A program made the position numbers and the translations under genes. The notes beneath the pieces were generated by a model, which worked only from the letters and a program-made list of their open reading frames with translations, made no database searches and was not told the origin of the DNA. Positions 25,030 to 36,660 of a stretch of DNA of 64,000 nt are shown one piece after another. The stretch is from Breviolum minutum Mf 1.05b.01. Its lineage: Eukaryota > Sar > Dinophyceae > Suessiales > Symbiodiniaceae. Position 1 is the first letter of the stretch, and every line of letters starts with the position of its first letter. Location of the stretch: positions 1 to 64,000 of the forward strand of contig DF241711.1 in assembly GCA_000507305.1 (NCBI GenBank), written 5' to 3'.

Positions 25030-25149
25030 CCAGAATTTAGTCTCCACGTGCAGTTGCCATGTCACCGTTAGGAGCTCCAAAGCCATCTGCCACTCGCCAG
25101 GCTCGGAACATGCAAGGATTGCTGCGGTGTACCTTTGCGCTTCTGGTTT
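25030..25149 (-). CDS. PPR exon, one full unit
   Basis: RYTAAILACSEPGEWQMALE then LLTVTWQLHVETKFW gives helix A, W-Q turn and helix B, with KPEAQ as a variant linker. Upstream sequence (minus sense) is AT-rich and non-coding, so the acceptor is probably near 25150. Confidence 0.87.
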
Positions 25150-25388
25150 TGAAAATCCTGGTGAACAGTACGCACACATGTGTATATATATAATATTTAC
25201 ATATGTATAGTATTCTGTATAGTGGTGTACTGTAAAGATATATAATTTAACCGTAGGTATATCTAAAATGTTTTGCACATGAAATTCTATTAGCAGCCGA
25301 TGTGCGTCTAAATACTTTGATATATAAAACATATACATTCACCTTCCCTTTCCTTGAATGAGAGCTCCTGCAATTCAAGAAACAGCTA

Positions 25389-25499
25389 GCTTTCTCGCAC
25401 TCCAAGTGACGTAAAGTCGTTGGGTGTCACAGTCGCATCCCTCATCGAATGAAAGATGGACAGTGCGCCCTGCCACTGAGCTCCTTTAGCCAATGCGCC
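25389..25499 (-). CDS. PPR exon, helix B to next linker
   Basis: GALAKGAQWQ opens with the end of helix A. GAQWQGALSIFHSMRDATVT is an intact helix B, and PNDFTSLGVRE starts the next unit (TPNDFT). It follows the exon at 25735-25809 in a natural order. Confidence 0.87.
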
Positions 25500-25734
25500 T
25501 TAAAACGATTGAGCCAATTGAGGAGACGTCTCACAGGTGCATAGTTCTGTTCACCCACATGATCCCATATAGATGCATATCAAACAACCAAAGTTATCTG
25601 AACTCCAAGTGAAAAAATAACGCACATTTAGATACATTTTGATCATTTATGAATGTGTCATCCAAGTTTGAGTTGTAATCGGGTGCCTTCATCAAAACCT
25701 GGTGCATTTTTTCCGTAAAAATTGTAGAGCAAAC

Positions 25735-25809
25735 CTCAAATGCTGCTGTAGCACTGATGGAGCTGCTATAAGTGAAGACGTTCGGCTGAATCTCTGCCTC
25801 CTTGGCAGG
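25735..25809 (-). CDS. PPR exon with GT donor
   Basis: EIQPNVFTYSSSISATAAFE is linker plus helix A. The last codon GAG is followed by GTTTGC, a canonical GT donor at 25734. The unit is therefore interrupted inside helix A/turn. The TTGGCAGG at its 5' end offers no obvious acceptor, so the start is approximate. Confidence 0.86.
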
Positions 25810-25981
25810 TGGGGACGCTGCCAGCTGGACGAATCATCCGTCAGAAATTCAGCAACTACAAACAGTATCAACCACTGCCCCTGAAAGAAGGTTTGGGATC
25901 TGGCACTGAAATGAATAAGAAGCCAACTATGGCTCCCGAAGGACTTGCTCCGGTCCATATTCAGTTTCTTGCTCCTGTGTG

Positions 25982-26089
25982 CAATCGAGAAGCTTCCATC
26001 CCCTCCAGCAAATCTAACGCTGCTTGCCACTGACAGCCCTTTTCGCAAGCGCTGATGCTACTGCTGCAACCTGAGCCATCGAATGTTGC
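25982..26089 (-). CDS. PPR exon, one full unit
   Basis: SSSISACEKGCQWQAALDLL and EGMEASRL make the most canonical unit in the window: ACEKG, QWQAALDLL and GM in order. TFDGSGC before it is a variant linker. The same SSSIS string appears in the next exon downstream. Confidence 0.92.
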
Positions 26090-26295
26090 AAAAACAAGAC
26101 CCTTTGCAGTCTTTACAGAAGTGATGCTTCGGCGTTGCAGCATATTTATCACATGTTTAAACGAAAGCATGGCCACAAGCTTAACTCCCAATTCATCCCA
26201 AATCATCCGGGATCTTTAACTCAGAGTGGTTCCAATGCTAAAACATCTTGAACTCCCAAGTCTTCTGAACTGAGCTAAACAAAAATACATTCATG

Positions 26296-26374
26296 AACCA
26301 TCGGATTCCGCCAAGGCCATGGCAGCCACAAACTTGGACATGGAGCTAAAAACGTTGTCCATGACGCGAACCTG
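26296..26374 (-). CDS. PPR-like exon
   Basis: DNVFSSMSKFVAAMALAESD resembles a DVFS linker, a shortened helix A and an AMALAE helix B. W-Q is missing. It sits between two strong exons in the same orientation, which raises its likelihood. Confidence 0.42.
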
Positions 26375-26733
26375 TCAAATCCCACGGGCTCGGAGATGTG
26401 GAGTGGTAGCAGCGGCATCAAATATAGAAATAATACGTCTGTGGTTTCATTGCTTCCCAAAGTTTTGCTATGATATCTTTGTGGGACGGCTTTCTTGGGC
26501 ACTGCATCTCACGTGATAAGCCCACCATTAATTCCATGGAACCTTCAGCAAGAAAAAAAACAAACCATATCACAGTTGTTTGCTGACCTCTTCACCCCCA
26601 AAAAAACATAGAGCGAGCGTGAACTTAGATTGAAAACAATCATTAATGAGATGAACATACACAAATTGAAGGGGAGAGATGCAGCCCTACAAGTTGTACC
26701 AGGAAAGACCATGTGAGTCGGGTTGGTCTTTCA

Positions 26734-26862
26734 GGCCTGGCGCATCTGCTGGACCATTTCCAAGGCCAGTTGCCAGTGGCTGGCTTTTTCACAGGCGCTG
26801 ATTGCAGCAGAAAAGTGAAAAATATTCGTCTCCACCTGGAGATGCACCACTTCTAGATCATC
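26734..26862 (-). CDS. PPR exon, one full unit, frame closes after it
   Basis: LEVVHLQVETNIFH is the end of a unit and a linker. FSAAISACEKASHWQLALEM and VQQMRQA complete helix A and helix B, after which TGA or TAG ends the frame within a few codons. The unit is intact. Confidence 0.92.
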
Positions 26863-27227
26863 TTGAGGATCCACCATGTATATATTGTTATTATAAAAAT
26901 ATAGAATGATATAGACACATTCAGGCCGGATCAAGGTGTTGGTCATTGCTTCAAAAGACTGTCCATAAACAAAGTAGACAAGTCACTGATACATTATCTG
27001 TTGTCCAACTACATGCAGTTTTCATTCCACGTTTTCCCCCTCTTTGTTTGCTACAGTTTTCCTGGACATCGACCTCAAAAAGACATATGCACGTCTTGGT
27101 ATTCGTAGATATATTATCTAGACAAATACTAGTATGGTATCCATCGTATAATGTATATATGATATTATTATATGATATGATATATGCGTGTATACACGGC
27201 ACAAATCGTCATCGCAATGAAATCAGC

Positions 27228-27306
27228 CACTGCGAAGTGAGCAAGCGTCCTTCTCCTCTCGCATGGCTTGCAGCACTTGCACTGCCCTTGTGCTTTGCCG
27301 TGCAGA
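27228..27306 (-). CDS. PPR exon, helix B
   Basis: STRAVQVLQAMREEKDACSL is a clear helix B (.AVQVLQAMRE) with the E-K-D start of a linker. The alternative frame over the same bases is rich in Ala, Ser and His and lacks a motif. Confidence 0.62.
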
Positions 27307-27835
27307 AGCCAAACCGGACCTGGGCTTCCCAAAGCATAGGTTTACAATGGGATCTTAATCTTAACATCATATAGTTGATGGACAAAATCCTGCGACAATG
27401 TATATTGTAGTTACCTCTGAAAGTACAGTGTTTCAATCACCCAGCGTGGTGCAGGACTTTGACTCTATCTATCAGTAGTAGGTTGAACATTGAAAGTTGC
27501 TCTTGTCTTTATAGAACTTGTGGAATGCTTGTGAAAGTATATACCTCAAAAAGACTTCGAACAATATTGACGGCCTCAGGTCATCAAGGAAAGCGACACA
27601 GGACATCGTCTCCTCCCTAATCTTCACTTGGGCTGGTGGGTGACCATCCCAGAAATCCCAGCAGAAGGGCCAAAACTGCAAACAAAAATCGCAAACTTCT
27701 TGGGTTGTTTTTGGAAGGGGATCCCTGTAAACCTTCATTTGCCGCTTATATTGGGCCGGGAAGGGGGTCAACCCAGCAAATACCATCAAATACCATGGTT
27801 TTGGCTCTGAAAGGCATGACGCGAATACTACGAAT

Positions 27836-27903
27836 AACAAGAACAACAAGAACAAGAAAAAGACAAAGAACAAGAACAAGAACAAGAACAAGAACAACAA
27901 CAA

Positions 27904-27934
<31 letters not shown>

Positions 27935-27952
27935 AACAACAGCGATCACAAG
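27836..27952 (+). repeat. AAC/AAG microsatellite
   Basis: Mixed AACAAG hexamers pass into AAC and GCAAC units. It reads as poly-Thr, poly-Asn or poly-Leu/Val depending on frame, which is why long spurious frames overlap here. Confidence 0.94.
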
Positions 27953-28015
27953 GGACACGTGATTTGTAATAGTGATCGTGGCCTTCAGTCTCTTTGTGGT
28001 GGTCAAATCACAAGG

Positions 28016-28166
28016 TGATGACCATGATGACAATGACGATGACGATGACGATGATAATGGTGATAATGATGATTACGATGGCACGGAAGAGGACGACGAC
28101 CATGACAGTGACGACGACAATGACGATGATCATAATGATGACGATAATGATGACGATGAATCAATA
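28016..28166 (+). repeat. GAT/GAC microsatellite, degenerate
   Basis: GATGAC units with many substitutions over 150 bases. It reads as poly-Asp on the plus strand by artefact. Confidence 0.93.
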
Positions 28167-28277
28167 TAAATCACAAATAAGCACATGATAAGGAAACTAA
28201 AGACAGTGGCACAGAGGTGACCAAACATACACAGACACTCGACACACCAAACACTGACAACTACCCGAGTGACAAGG

Positions 28278-28370
28278 TTTTGGTCGCATCTTGTGGTCGT
28301 CTTTTCCATTGCTCCCAGCGCTTTTGCAGGATATTGCGGACCTCAAATTGAGGGGAGTTTCAATGGTGGT
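28278..28370 (-). CDS. PPR-like exon
   Basis: LNLRSAISCKSAGSNGKDDH keeps the SAIS.CKSAG core of helix A; W-Q is replaced by SN-G. It is either a diverged unit or a decaying copy. Confidence 0.47.
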
Positions 28371-28710
28371 TGAAAGGTCAGGAAATCCAACGATGTCGGG
28401 CACGTGGTGATTTGAAATGGGCTGATTAGTAGTCAACGTGGACAAGCTTATTAGCCGCACAAGACCAGAGCACGATGATTCGAAGCAATGAAACACGTCG
28501 TTTCTGTGCACAAGTTTATGTGCATCGATTCTCTTGAACTTGAACAGCACGAAAGCGAAAGAACATACACTAGTGATTTGAGCAAAGTCTTACTATTGCC
28601 CACCCACCCCTGCCACCATCCAAACAAAAAAATAATCATACAAGCCGTGTTTTCAAGACTACAAGCGTAGTAGTTGTCCACCTATCCGTCGTGCAACAAA
28701 AACGTACTGC

Positions 28711-28794
28711 TTAGGACCATTCCTCATCCAGCGTTGGTTCGCGCAGTTGGAGTAGCTCAGCAACTTCTGGCACCATGAACGCTGAGGCCAAACG
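28711..28794 (-). CDS. possible 3'-terminal exon
   Basis: A short, GC-richer frame reads SAFMVPEVAELLQLREPTLD and ends EEWS then TAA at 28711-28713. The acidic, leucine-patterned end looks like a protein C-terminus. A TTGGCCTCAG just before SAF could serve as acceptor. If real, it marks the end of the PPR gene that runs from higher coordinates. The family is unrecognised. Confidence 0.38.
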   Translation of the reverse strand, partial: RLASAFMVPEVAELLQLREPTLDEEWS

Positions 28795-28906
28795 TTTCAG
28801 AAAGTATGGTGTTAAAATAAAAGTTGAATTTGGATTCAAGACAACTAGAAACACTATAAAACATTGGGACACATATGCATCTGTTGGTAGGTTATATCAA
28901 TTAATA

Positions 28907-29158
28907 TCATGAGAGGTGTATGAGGTATTCAGGTACTTCTGCAAGGGTGCCACACAATGTGAATATCCTCTTCGATCTGCTGAGGCCCTTTCTGTATGCT
29001 GATAACTTTTGAATCTCCGCTCGCATGCGAAGTGGTTGCGGGCTTTCAATCTTGAGCCAAAGAATTGGAACACCGCCAGGCAGGTAGCTAGATCCCAAAC
29101 AAAACAGCATCACATTTTGCCATAGAAATCTTGGGTCGTGATCTTTTTTCTGAAGCAA
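28907..29158 (-). CDS. unrecognised open frame
   Basis: An 83-codon frame with a fairly protein-like middle (PILWLKIESPQPLRMRAEIQ) and no family match. It lies just upstream of the possible terminal exon at 28711-28794 and might belong to the same transcript. Composition alone does not prove coding. Confidence 0.2.
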   Translation of the reverse strand: MLQKKDHDPRFLWQNVMLFCLGSSYLPGGVPILWLKIESPQPLRMRAEIQKLSAYRKGLSRSKRIFTLCGTLAEVPEYLIHLS

Positions 29159-29238
29159 GTTATGAAGTCATCTGCTGTTCATGGATTTCAAGTGCTTGCA
29201 TGTGATTTCCATGTCCCACACATTTCCTCAATGTTTTG

Positions 29239-29321
29239 TTCGCAATCCCTCTGTTGCACTTCGTTGTAGCTCCTGCCATTTGGAGGACGCCAAAGAGGGC
29301 GATAGCGACATCCTCAGCCAC
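29239..29321 (-). CDS. PPR-like exon, helix B
   Basis: SLASSKWQELQRSATE fits the (E)KSSKWQEALQ turn and helix B of the family with the KWQE run intact. It closes at TGA after GLRTKH. No linker is visible. Confidence 0.4.
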
Positions 29322-29549
29322 ATGCCCGCCATGTGCGGATCATGAATCGATGACATGTCTCATCAAATCAACAGATCAATGAACAACATCAAGATAAGAT
29401 TAAAAAAAAACACAACTTCTATGAAATGGTCTGAGCCAAATACAAAGATGTATAGGGATGTTGTGCGATATCAGAGCAAGTGTATTGTATAGTGGTGATT
29501 AGTGGTGATTGATTGGGTACTTCAACTGATGCCAGCGATTGGCATACTG

Positions 29550-29627
29550 CTGTCCCGTCATTGCTGCCCTAGCGCCATTCCCCGCAAACGCCCCTATGCT
29601 GCAACTGTGACACTCGCATGCCATGAG
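29550..29627 (-). CDS. PPR-like exon
   Basis: CHSCSIGAFAGNGARAAMTG resembles helix A (SCSIGA.A.N) and a short helix B ARAAM. The match is ordered but loose. Confidence 0.4.
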
Positions 29628-31008
29628 GAAAAGACCTCAAGCTACAAGGAGTATGGCCCAAAATAATGGACCCTCAGAAAGTATGGTTGGAATACTAAAG
29701 GTACTAAACATGACCAAATCTGTGGTTGCTTTGGTCCTAGTTTCTTGATCCACATTGAACTTCCTCAGCCCATGCGATTCAGCTTGCAATGCCCACTGTG
29801 GTTGTTGACAAGCCCATAAATGGTTGCACATGCTCTTCATTTGTTTTTGGTGACGCTGATAACCAAACCTGTATCATGTTGGCCTTCCCAATCCTTGAGC
29901 TCCGGGGAGGCGCACTATATGTTGTCACATCTCGACATGACTCAGGCGACCAAGCAAAAATGCCTTGGTGGCAAACCGGCTCCTATGAAGGTGCCTGTAA
30001 AACCTTTGCTGCAGGTATCATATCCCCATATCTGGCTGCGGCCAACAAAAATGTAGAAAAATAAAATCGTTGTTTGCAAAATACTTGCCACACAAAAGAA
30101 AACATGACATATTACATTATTGCATGACTTATGCGTTCCCTTCACATCTCATATGCTTTTTTGGGGGAACTGCAAGAAGTCTGCCATGATCAAGAAAGAT
30201 TGACTTGGTCGCTGATAGCCAATTAACATTGGAAGAGGTTTGATCTTAGAGATAATCCGCAACTATATACCCCATCATGGGCAAGGGATTGATTGCAACA
30301 CCAACGGGAGCTTCCACTCAAGTAGACAAATGATACCGAGTTCACCTCACATGCTTTTAGTATTCATCAATTAATCATCAAAAACCATCCTCAAGTCATT
30401 AACTTCCATGCCAAGCTACTCAAGCTCTGATCACAATCATGTGAAATGGCTTTCAGAACGCTATTGGTTGCAAGCAAGGTTGGACGATTTATCAACATCG
30501 CCACCTATCCGCCATCAAAAGCTGGATGCAAGGCCATGGGAGGCACCGGACTTCAGTGATGAGGAAGGAACCAATGCTAGCAAGGGACATAACCATACAC
30601 TCAACTCATGAACTTTCAGCTTGACCCTACTCACGTTCATAGATGTTCACAGTAATCCTCACATTTCAATGAATCTTGTGGGAAGATGTTGGAACAAAAC
30701 TGCAGGCTCTCTTGACCAAGGAGCTGCAGAACACCAGGCAGCACAGCCATCCTGCTGTGGAGCACCTGCTCAGGTCGTCACATGGCTTCATCGTAAGGAG
30801 GCGACACTTTTCGGCAGCGAAATGCCAAAGTTCCACCCAATTTTTCTATATTTCTATATGGTAATTAAGGAATGTCGTACGGTCAAACCATGTGAAACCT
30901 CAACAGCAATTCATCCATGATAAAATATTGATGATTCAATATTGATTCAATGATTATAAATGGTAAATGAAGAAGTTGTTCTCTGACTTCAAAGTTTTTG
31001 TTTGGTTG

Positions 31009-31134
31009 CCAAAGACGCCCCCGGCCGCCTTCAGCACAGGCAACGATTAGCGTCGAGCACAAGACTTCATGACCTTCAAGTTGCTGATTTGGATGGAACA
31101 AAAGAGCCAATTGCCACGGCTGTCCTGCGAGTGC
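31009..31134 (-). CDS. PPR exon
   Basis: GQPWQLALLFHPNQQLEGHE is helix B and linker. VLCSTLIVACAEGG then gives the next helix A (.V.CSTLI.AC.EGG). Both halves keep the family landmarks. Confidence 0.78.
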
Positions 31135-31547
31135 GATGTCAAACCACCAAGCCACATAATAATGCTGAAATCATTAAACTCCTGAAAATTAACATTGAAC
31201 CCAAAAATGAAGGTTTTAAGATGATTTTCCTTTTCAAACAGGGGATTTTCAGGTTCTATGTTAATTTTTCAGGGTGTTTTTCCCATCTGTGCAATGGTTC
31301 AATTAAACTGAGGCACAAAACATGCGATGCTTGGTAACTTGGTGACTGCAACAAGTTTGAAATGTCTAGGAAGATCTTCCCGTGTCTGTCAAGTGACCTT
31401 CAAAGTCAGGGCTCTCAAAAGAGTATCAGTTGTTTTTGTTCATGTTTGTTGATTTTTTTTCTGGTATTTCATGATCTGACATCCATTGGACTTGTGTGTC
31501 CAATCGGCATCACTTTAGATTCAGATTCATGCCATCGGCATTTATCA

Positions 31548-31622
31548 ACCCTCCCGTACCGTCGGCCACCGTCCTCGACAGCAAGCATTCACAGCACTGC
31601 AATAGGCAAACGCATCCCGACG
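31548..31622 (-). CDS. PPR exon, helix A
   Basis: RDAFAYCSAVNACCRGRWPT has FAYCSAVNAC in helix A and GRW at the turn. REG follows. The arginine-rich turn is unusual but W is in register. Confidence 0.65.
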
Positions 31623-32743
31623 AATTGAAGCTTCCGACCTAGTGGAGTTGCACTCAATGCCATATGCTAAGTGAACGCAAATATTCATATAATAGCAAAT
31701 GTGGCGAGAAGAAGATACATAATAGTGTGGTTCTTATGCGCAAATTTTTGACACATGAGTCACATGAGCAACTGCGTGTAAGCAAAGGTATATATGCATT
31801 TAAGAGCAAGTATGTTGGGTATATGTTGCTAGTGCTTGAGAAAAACGCAAAGGTTTCAAAGTCGACCTTTATGCCCAAGAACAGAAAGACAACTAATAGC
31901 AGTGATATGAAATGGATTGGTATCTCATGGTATCTCCCATATGGTCATAGATTTGACTCCTTTGGTTTTGCCAGCTGCTACCTGCCACGAATGATTCGGG
32001 GTCACTCCTGATTTCAAACCACCTTAGTCGTTAGATCACTGATTCTGCTAAGTTCCTCGTGATGCCATAATGCATCTGCAATAGTATGTTTACTACATTG
32101 CCGAGCCGTGCAGTTTTTTCTCCATCAAGTGTATGGGTTGTGAACCTGACATTCTGACAAACTCCTGGTGCATTGGCACATTTGGAGCTCTGGGAAGCTA
32201 ACCCCATGGGGGGGTTGACTTGACCCTGAAGTCACGGTTCACCCATATAGTCCAAGCCCCCAGCAACTTTTCCAGCACGATTTTGGAACCAAGGATGCAT
32301 TTCTGGGAAAACTGAACATATTATCAACTACGATCGAAGCCAGTGTTAATTCAATTAATTAATGTCTACTTCCCCAAAAATGCATGGTCCTATTGTAAAA
32401 GAAATGGTGAAATGGAAAAAACACTTTGAGGCAGGACTTTGAAGGCCTTCTTTGATATCAGTATGAGATATAATATATATATATATATACATATATATAA
32501 ATACAGTATATACATATGAAACGAAAGAGTTGACAAAATGATTGACGAACTTGTGCTTGCTTGTGCCTATTTTCACATGGTTTCTGAATGGCATCCGCCA
32601 TCATCCGCCTATGGCGCAAATGCCTTCAACGTGAAATGCTACAAGCAAACTCAGAAAACGTGTCATCTAAAAGTGAAGATTGAAAAAACATTGGGCAAGT
32701 GAGCCCAACAACTCCAATGTTCTGTTTAATGCAAGCTACATGC

Positions 32744-32818
32744 AGCGCAGTAAGTGCAAAGATGTGCCCCAGTCATCCTTGCTAGCAGCCAGGACGCTTC
32801 CTTAGGCAAATTTACGTG
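32744..32818 (-). CDS. possible PPR-like exon
   Basis: PKEASWLLARMTGAHLCTY has a W in the helix B position followed by LLARM, then a diverged linker and unit start. Weak, because the opposite strand also has an open frame here. Confidence 0.3.
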
Positions 32819-33067
32819 GAAGGTTTGGCTGGAGCCTGTGGCCTCGTCAGTTTCGGGGGCCAAGGAGAACGGGTGCCGCAGTGGTTCCAACTTCAACAAA
32901 GGACTGTTATCAAGTCAACCAAACTCCCACTGCTCAAGTTATGATTTTCCCGTTGAAAAAGTTCACAAGTAGAGCCATCCAAAATCATCCAAGTCTACCC
33001 AATGGTTTTGGGCTTCTGAAGCTCTCTCGGTTTAGCTCCAAACTTCGGAAAAATACCCAAAACGGTT

Positions 33068-33205
33068 GACCCAGTTGAGCCCATCTCCAAACGGCCAGGG
33101 CACCATAAGTCACAGCATTGGGCACCAAGCCTTGGAGTTTCATGACTTCAAACAAACGGATGGCTACCTGCCACTGAAGGAGCTTGGCACAAGCACCAAT
33201 GGCAC
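33068..33205 (-). CDS. PPR exon, about one and a third units
   Basis: GAIGACAKLLQWQVAIRLFE is helix A, turn and helix B. LVPNAVTYGALAVW is the following linker and helix A. The bases CTAAG just before GTGCCATTG offer an AG|G acceptor at about 33206, and an in-frame stop lies immediately upstream, consistent with a splice boundary. Confidence 0.88.
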
Positions 33206-33539
33206 CTTAGCAACTGGTGGATTCCCCATGAGAAAAACCCTCATCCAAACTAGGGATGTTTCATGCTGTTTGACTAATCACTAAGTGGTCTTCATCTTGG
33301 TCATGGGTCAAACATCTCAAGCTCGACGGATTTGGAACAATGAAGCTCAGGCAGTCGGCAGGGTATTGTCATACAACATGCATTTGCAAAACATCCAAGG
33401 CTTCCTACCCTTCCTCCCATAATGATAACGGTTCCATCCTGGTTAAGGTCACCCACGTTCCATGATTTTCCATTGCACCCAGCCAGGTGAAAAAAAAATT
33501 AGATCGAGCTTTCAAGGCCATGGATGCAATGATGGAAGT

Positions 33540-33605
33540 TCAGGCACTATTGAAACTGATCTCCGTAGCCAAGGATGTTGACATCAAAACGGCCACAGAA
33601 ACCTC
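33540..33605 (-). pseudogene. decayed PPR unit with deletion and stop
   Basis: SLATEISFNSA is followed by TGA. Compared with an intact unit, the residues between FN and the SACE core are missing, so TTCAAT joins AGTGCCTGA directly, and the codon after SA is a stop. Downstream ASMALKARSN still resembles helix B. An internal deletion in a former exon explains this best. Confidence 0.4.
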
Positions 33606-33869
33606 AGCTTTGAACAAGGTCTGAATGAAACATCTAGCTTGGATATTGCCCGCTACCCAAAATACCAAAGGAAAGTGAAAGTTACAGAAAGCAAAAAAGC
33701 AGCAAACATGAGCATTCCGTCATCACGACCTACATGACTTGGAGTGTGAGATGAAAACATCAGCTGAGAAATAGCACCATGGAAGGTCTGATCGTCAACC
33801 CGTTCAACCCTTCACCCTCCCATCAGAGAGCTTCTGATATCATTGCTCCGCGGACTGTTCCCACTGCAA

Positions 33870-33947
33870 CTAAGAAACTTGCCAATGATGTGCTTCAGCG
33901 CATGCACGTATGGCACAATTTAATATCAAATCGCAAGGTTCTGTACC
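33870..33947 (-). CDS. PPR exon, helix A
   Basis: PCDLILNCAIRACAEAHHWQ carries linker and helix A up to W-Q. The next bases GTTTCTTAG would read V-S-stop, so a GT donor directly after CAA is likely, cutting the unit inside the turn. Confidence 0.82.
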   Translation of the reverse strand, partial: GTEPCDLILNCAIRACAEAHHWQVS

Positions 33948-34388
33948 AATGCCGCCAGTCACCTGAGTACTTATCAGTGTGGGATCAGTACGGGAGGTAC
34001 CAGCAAGCTGTGCAAACACTACGTTGCCGGCTCCTGTGCTGCTTCGGTCGAAGTGCAACATAAATCAATGCCCTGCAGTCAAAGAAGTCTCTCCAATGTT
34101 GTATGTTAGTAAATGACTATATGAACTACTGTTGGTTCAAACAAGTGCCCAACAGCTTGGGATGGTGCATTCATTGACGAAATATACATGAATACTGAAT
34201 ACTCGTAATGGACATCTAAAAAGTCACATGCATAATGCTAATTGAAAAAACATGATCACATGAATCACATGTGTTACTTTATTTAAGCAGCATATATGTA
34301 CATACATCTATATATATATACCATTATGTTCCTGTTTGGGAAAACATATCCAAATCGCTCAAGGATTTTTTTCTCTCAAACACGATTC

Positions 34389-34538
34389 ACTGGAAATGCC
34401 AGGGCGCAGCCGAGTCACATCTGCAAGTATCGCCAGGGCGCGTTGCCATTGCCCAAAAGTCTCCATGACACGTGCCACAAACGGAGCATCCCTGCTGAGT
34501 AGTGCAAGGCGCCAGTTGCTGGAACAACTTCGGAAGAG
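34389..34538 (-). CDS. PPR exon
   Basis: CSSNWRLALLSRDAPFVAR is one helix B and linker, and RVMETFGQWQRALAILADVT gives the next turn and helix B, with GQWQRALAIL intact. Helix A of this unit is diverged. Confidence 0.78.
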
Positions 34539-34865
34539 GTTCCGACCTGAGGCTGCATCATGCCTCACCTGCCATGTTTCCTAGTCATCCAACATGGATT
34601 GTATGATTATACTTAAGCGTGAGTGGCTGGACATGTCTTGCCCCTCTATTCACCTTGGCCAAAAAAAAACATGAAACAGGCTTTGTATAGCACAACCTTC
34701 TTAAAACTCAACACCTCTGTGCCATTCTTTACCCACATCGGACCTCATTTCCTCAACACACTAAAATTCCAAGTCTTGAGTTCTCACAATGGTGCTGAAA
34801 TGCTTGATGAATCATTTTGAGAAATCCTTCCTGTTCATCCTTCCCATCCTCCATTTTTTTCGTCC

Positions 34866-34967
34866 CTCCTGTGGCACAAGGCGCCTGGCTGTTGTGATGT
34901 CAGTATGGACTGTCGCCACGGTGATGCCGCAAAGAAGGTGTTCGAACTCACTGTGTCTGGCCTTGGC
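34866..34967 (-). CDS. doubtful PPR-like segment
   Basis: HLLCGITVATVHTDITTARR has a leucine-isoleucine periodicity compatible with a PPR hairpin but no specific landmark. Two other frames are partly open. Confidence 0.22.
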
Positions 34968-35039
34968 TGGACATGTCCAACATATTAGTATCCCGCAGTG
35001 CCTTGCGGTCAAATTTTGTGGTATATCCAAATGACCTAG

Positions 35040-36470
35040 AAATACAGTATGATTTGGATTAATTATAAAACTATTGCTTTCATCAGAAAGTGGAAATTGT
35101 ATTTTTCTATCTTGTATTAATCATGATACGAGTAGGAAACGTTGTGTTCAACTACTCTGGAATGATCCTGCTAGGACTCATTGACGAAAAACATGGGCCC
35201 ACATGCAACACATACCAATGGAATCATTTGTGCTTGGCACTTTGAAATGTTCAACCCAAAATCGCACTGACTCAATTTGTATAGACATACGTACAGGTAT
35301 AGATTAGAAATCAGGGAGGAACCACTATCACTATGATCCTCCAACAGTAAAGCTTACGAAACCTGTTGGTACATCCCCGGTATACGTGCTGCTGGACTTC
35401 TAAGATTTGCATTAATTCATGCTGTTTCAATTCTTGGCTTAAGGACAAGAATCAACTAACAGTTGACAAAACATGAAGAACAATTTCCAACGGGCAGCTT
35501 GAGGAAATGGAAAATGTGTTGGAGCATGTTGCTGCTCTTTCTTGTAGTATGTATGCACAAAAACATGATGTGCATCTATCAAACCAGAATCTGATGCATA
35601 TTATGAAATGATTGTGTTTCAAAAAATGCTATATGTGCAATGGCGTTTTAATGGCGGTCGTGCGCATCATAGATGTCAACATGCCGTATGATCTGTTTCC
35701 AGCCATTATGTTTTGCATGCATCGTTGCATACAAGCATTCTTCTTTCACTACACTTTTACAATCTGGCATCCTGAAAACCAACACTACATACAAATACAT
35801 GCAGTAAAAGTAAAACAATCAAAAATCACATAGAATCACTTCCAATAGCAATTATATGGAAGCCCAGTTGCAGAATCTGGAAGGAACACATCTCCTGAAA
35901 GGTGCTCGGCCCACTAGATTTAGATGCCGAATCATTCAATTCTTGATGACTGCACTGTCCAACTCCTAAAAGTGCAACAAGCTGTCATGGGTGGAGGTGG
36001 TCCATAGCTGTCATAGCTATAGCTCGGCTAGAAAGGCAGGGCCTTTTCAAATCATTTTGAAGTCTGTAATCTAGGCGATGTTTTATCTACAAGTCCTGTT
36101 GACGCTTGACGCTTGATATGACTGACTGGTCTTTGTAACAAAATAAAAGTATATATGAATATGTCTCAACAGTTTGATAGAATCTTGAGATTGACTGCCA
36201 CTGTTGATCACTGTTGTCTCAATTGAACCCCCTTGGCTTTGCAATGGGCCAGGCATAGACTAGATTGGCTACACAATCCTACCCCTCCAAAAGCTTCCAC
36301 ACCAGGACCCACATCAAGGCACTTGGAGCAACCGCAAAATCATCATCCAATTTATCGAGGCCAATGCGCTGTTGATGCAATACCTGCAAGGATGGAATGG
36401 CAACAAAAAAAAAACGTGGCCAATATCATGCCACTATCCAACGTATGCCTAAAAACTGCAACCATCCAAG
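35040..36470. other. no supported gene
   Basis: AT-rich sequence. Short open frames on both strands show no motif. Probably intron between the PPR pieces at 36478-36660 and 34389-34538. Confidence 0.4.
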
Positions 36471-36477
36471 TCGTCTG

Positions 36478-36660
36478 CAGCATGAGTTGCAAATTGTCTC
36501 CTACACTTGCGTGTGCCATTGACAGCAATTCCAGTGTCCATGGCCAGCACGTCGCACTGATACCACTCAGCGTGGTGGAGAAGGTCACAGCACTCAGTTT
36601 AAGACCAATGTCCAAACTGGACGAAATCCTACAGCAAGCCACAGCCCATGAGCTAAGGCC
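36478..36660 (-). CDS. PPR-like exon
   Basis: WAVACCRISSSLDI reads as a helix B remnant. LKLSAVTFSTTLSGISATCW has linker, VTFSTTLSGI helix A and a W at the turn, then TLELLSM as helix B. The full 35-residue spacing is kept, but C-E-K is lost. Confidence 0.6.

Noticed and set aside
27472..28169. Long frames with poly-Leu, poly-Thr or poly-Asp
   Set aside because: Artefacts of the AAC/AAG and GAT/GAC repeats.
29051..29061. CTTGAGCCAAA, matching the last 11 bases of the dinoflagellate spliced leader on the minus strand
   Set aside because: Only 11 of 22 bases match and the rest of the leader is absent; an 11-mer match has a chance of a few percent in this length.
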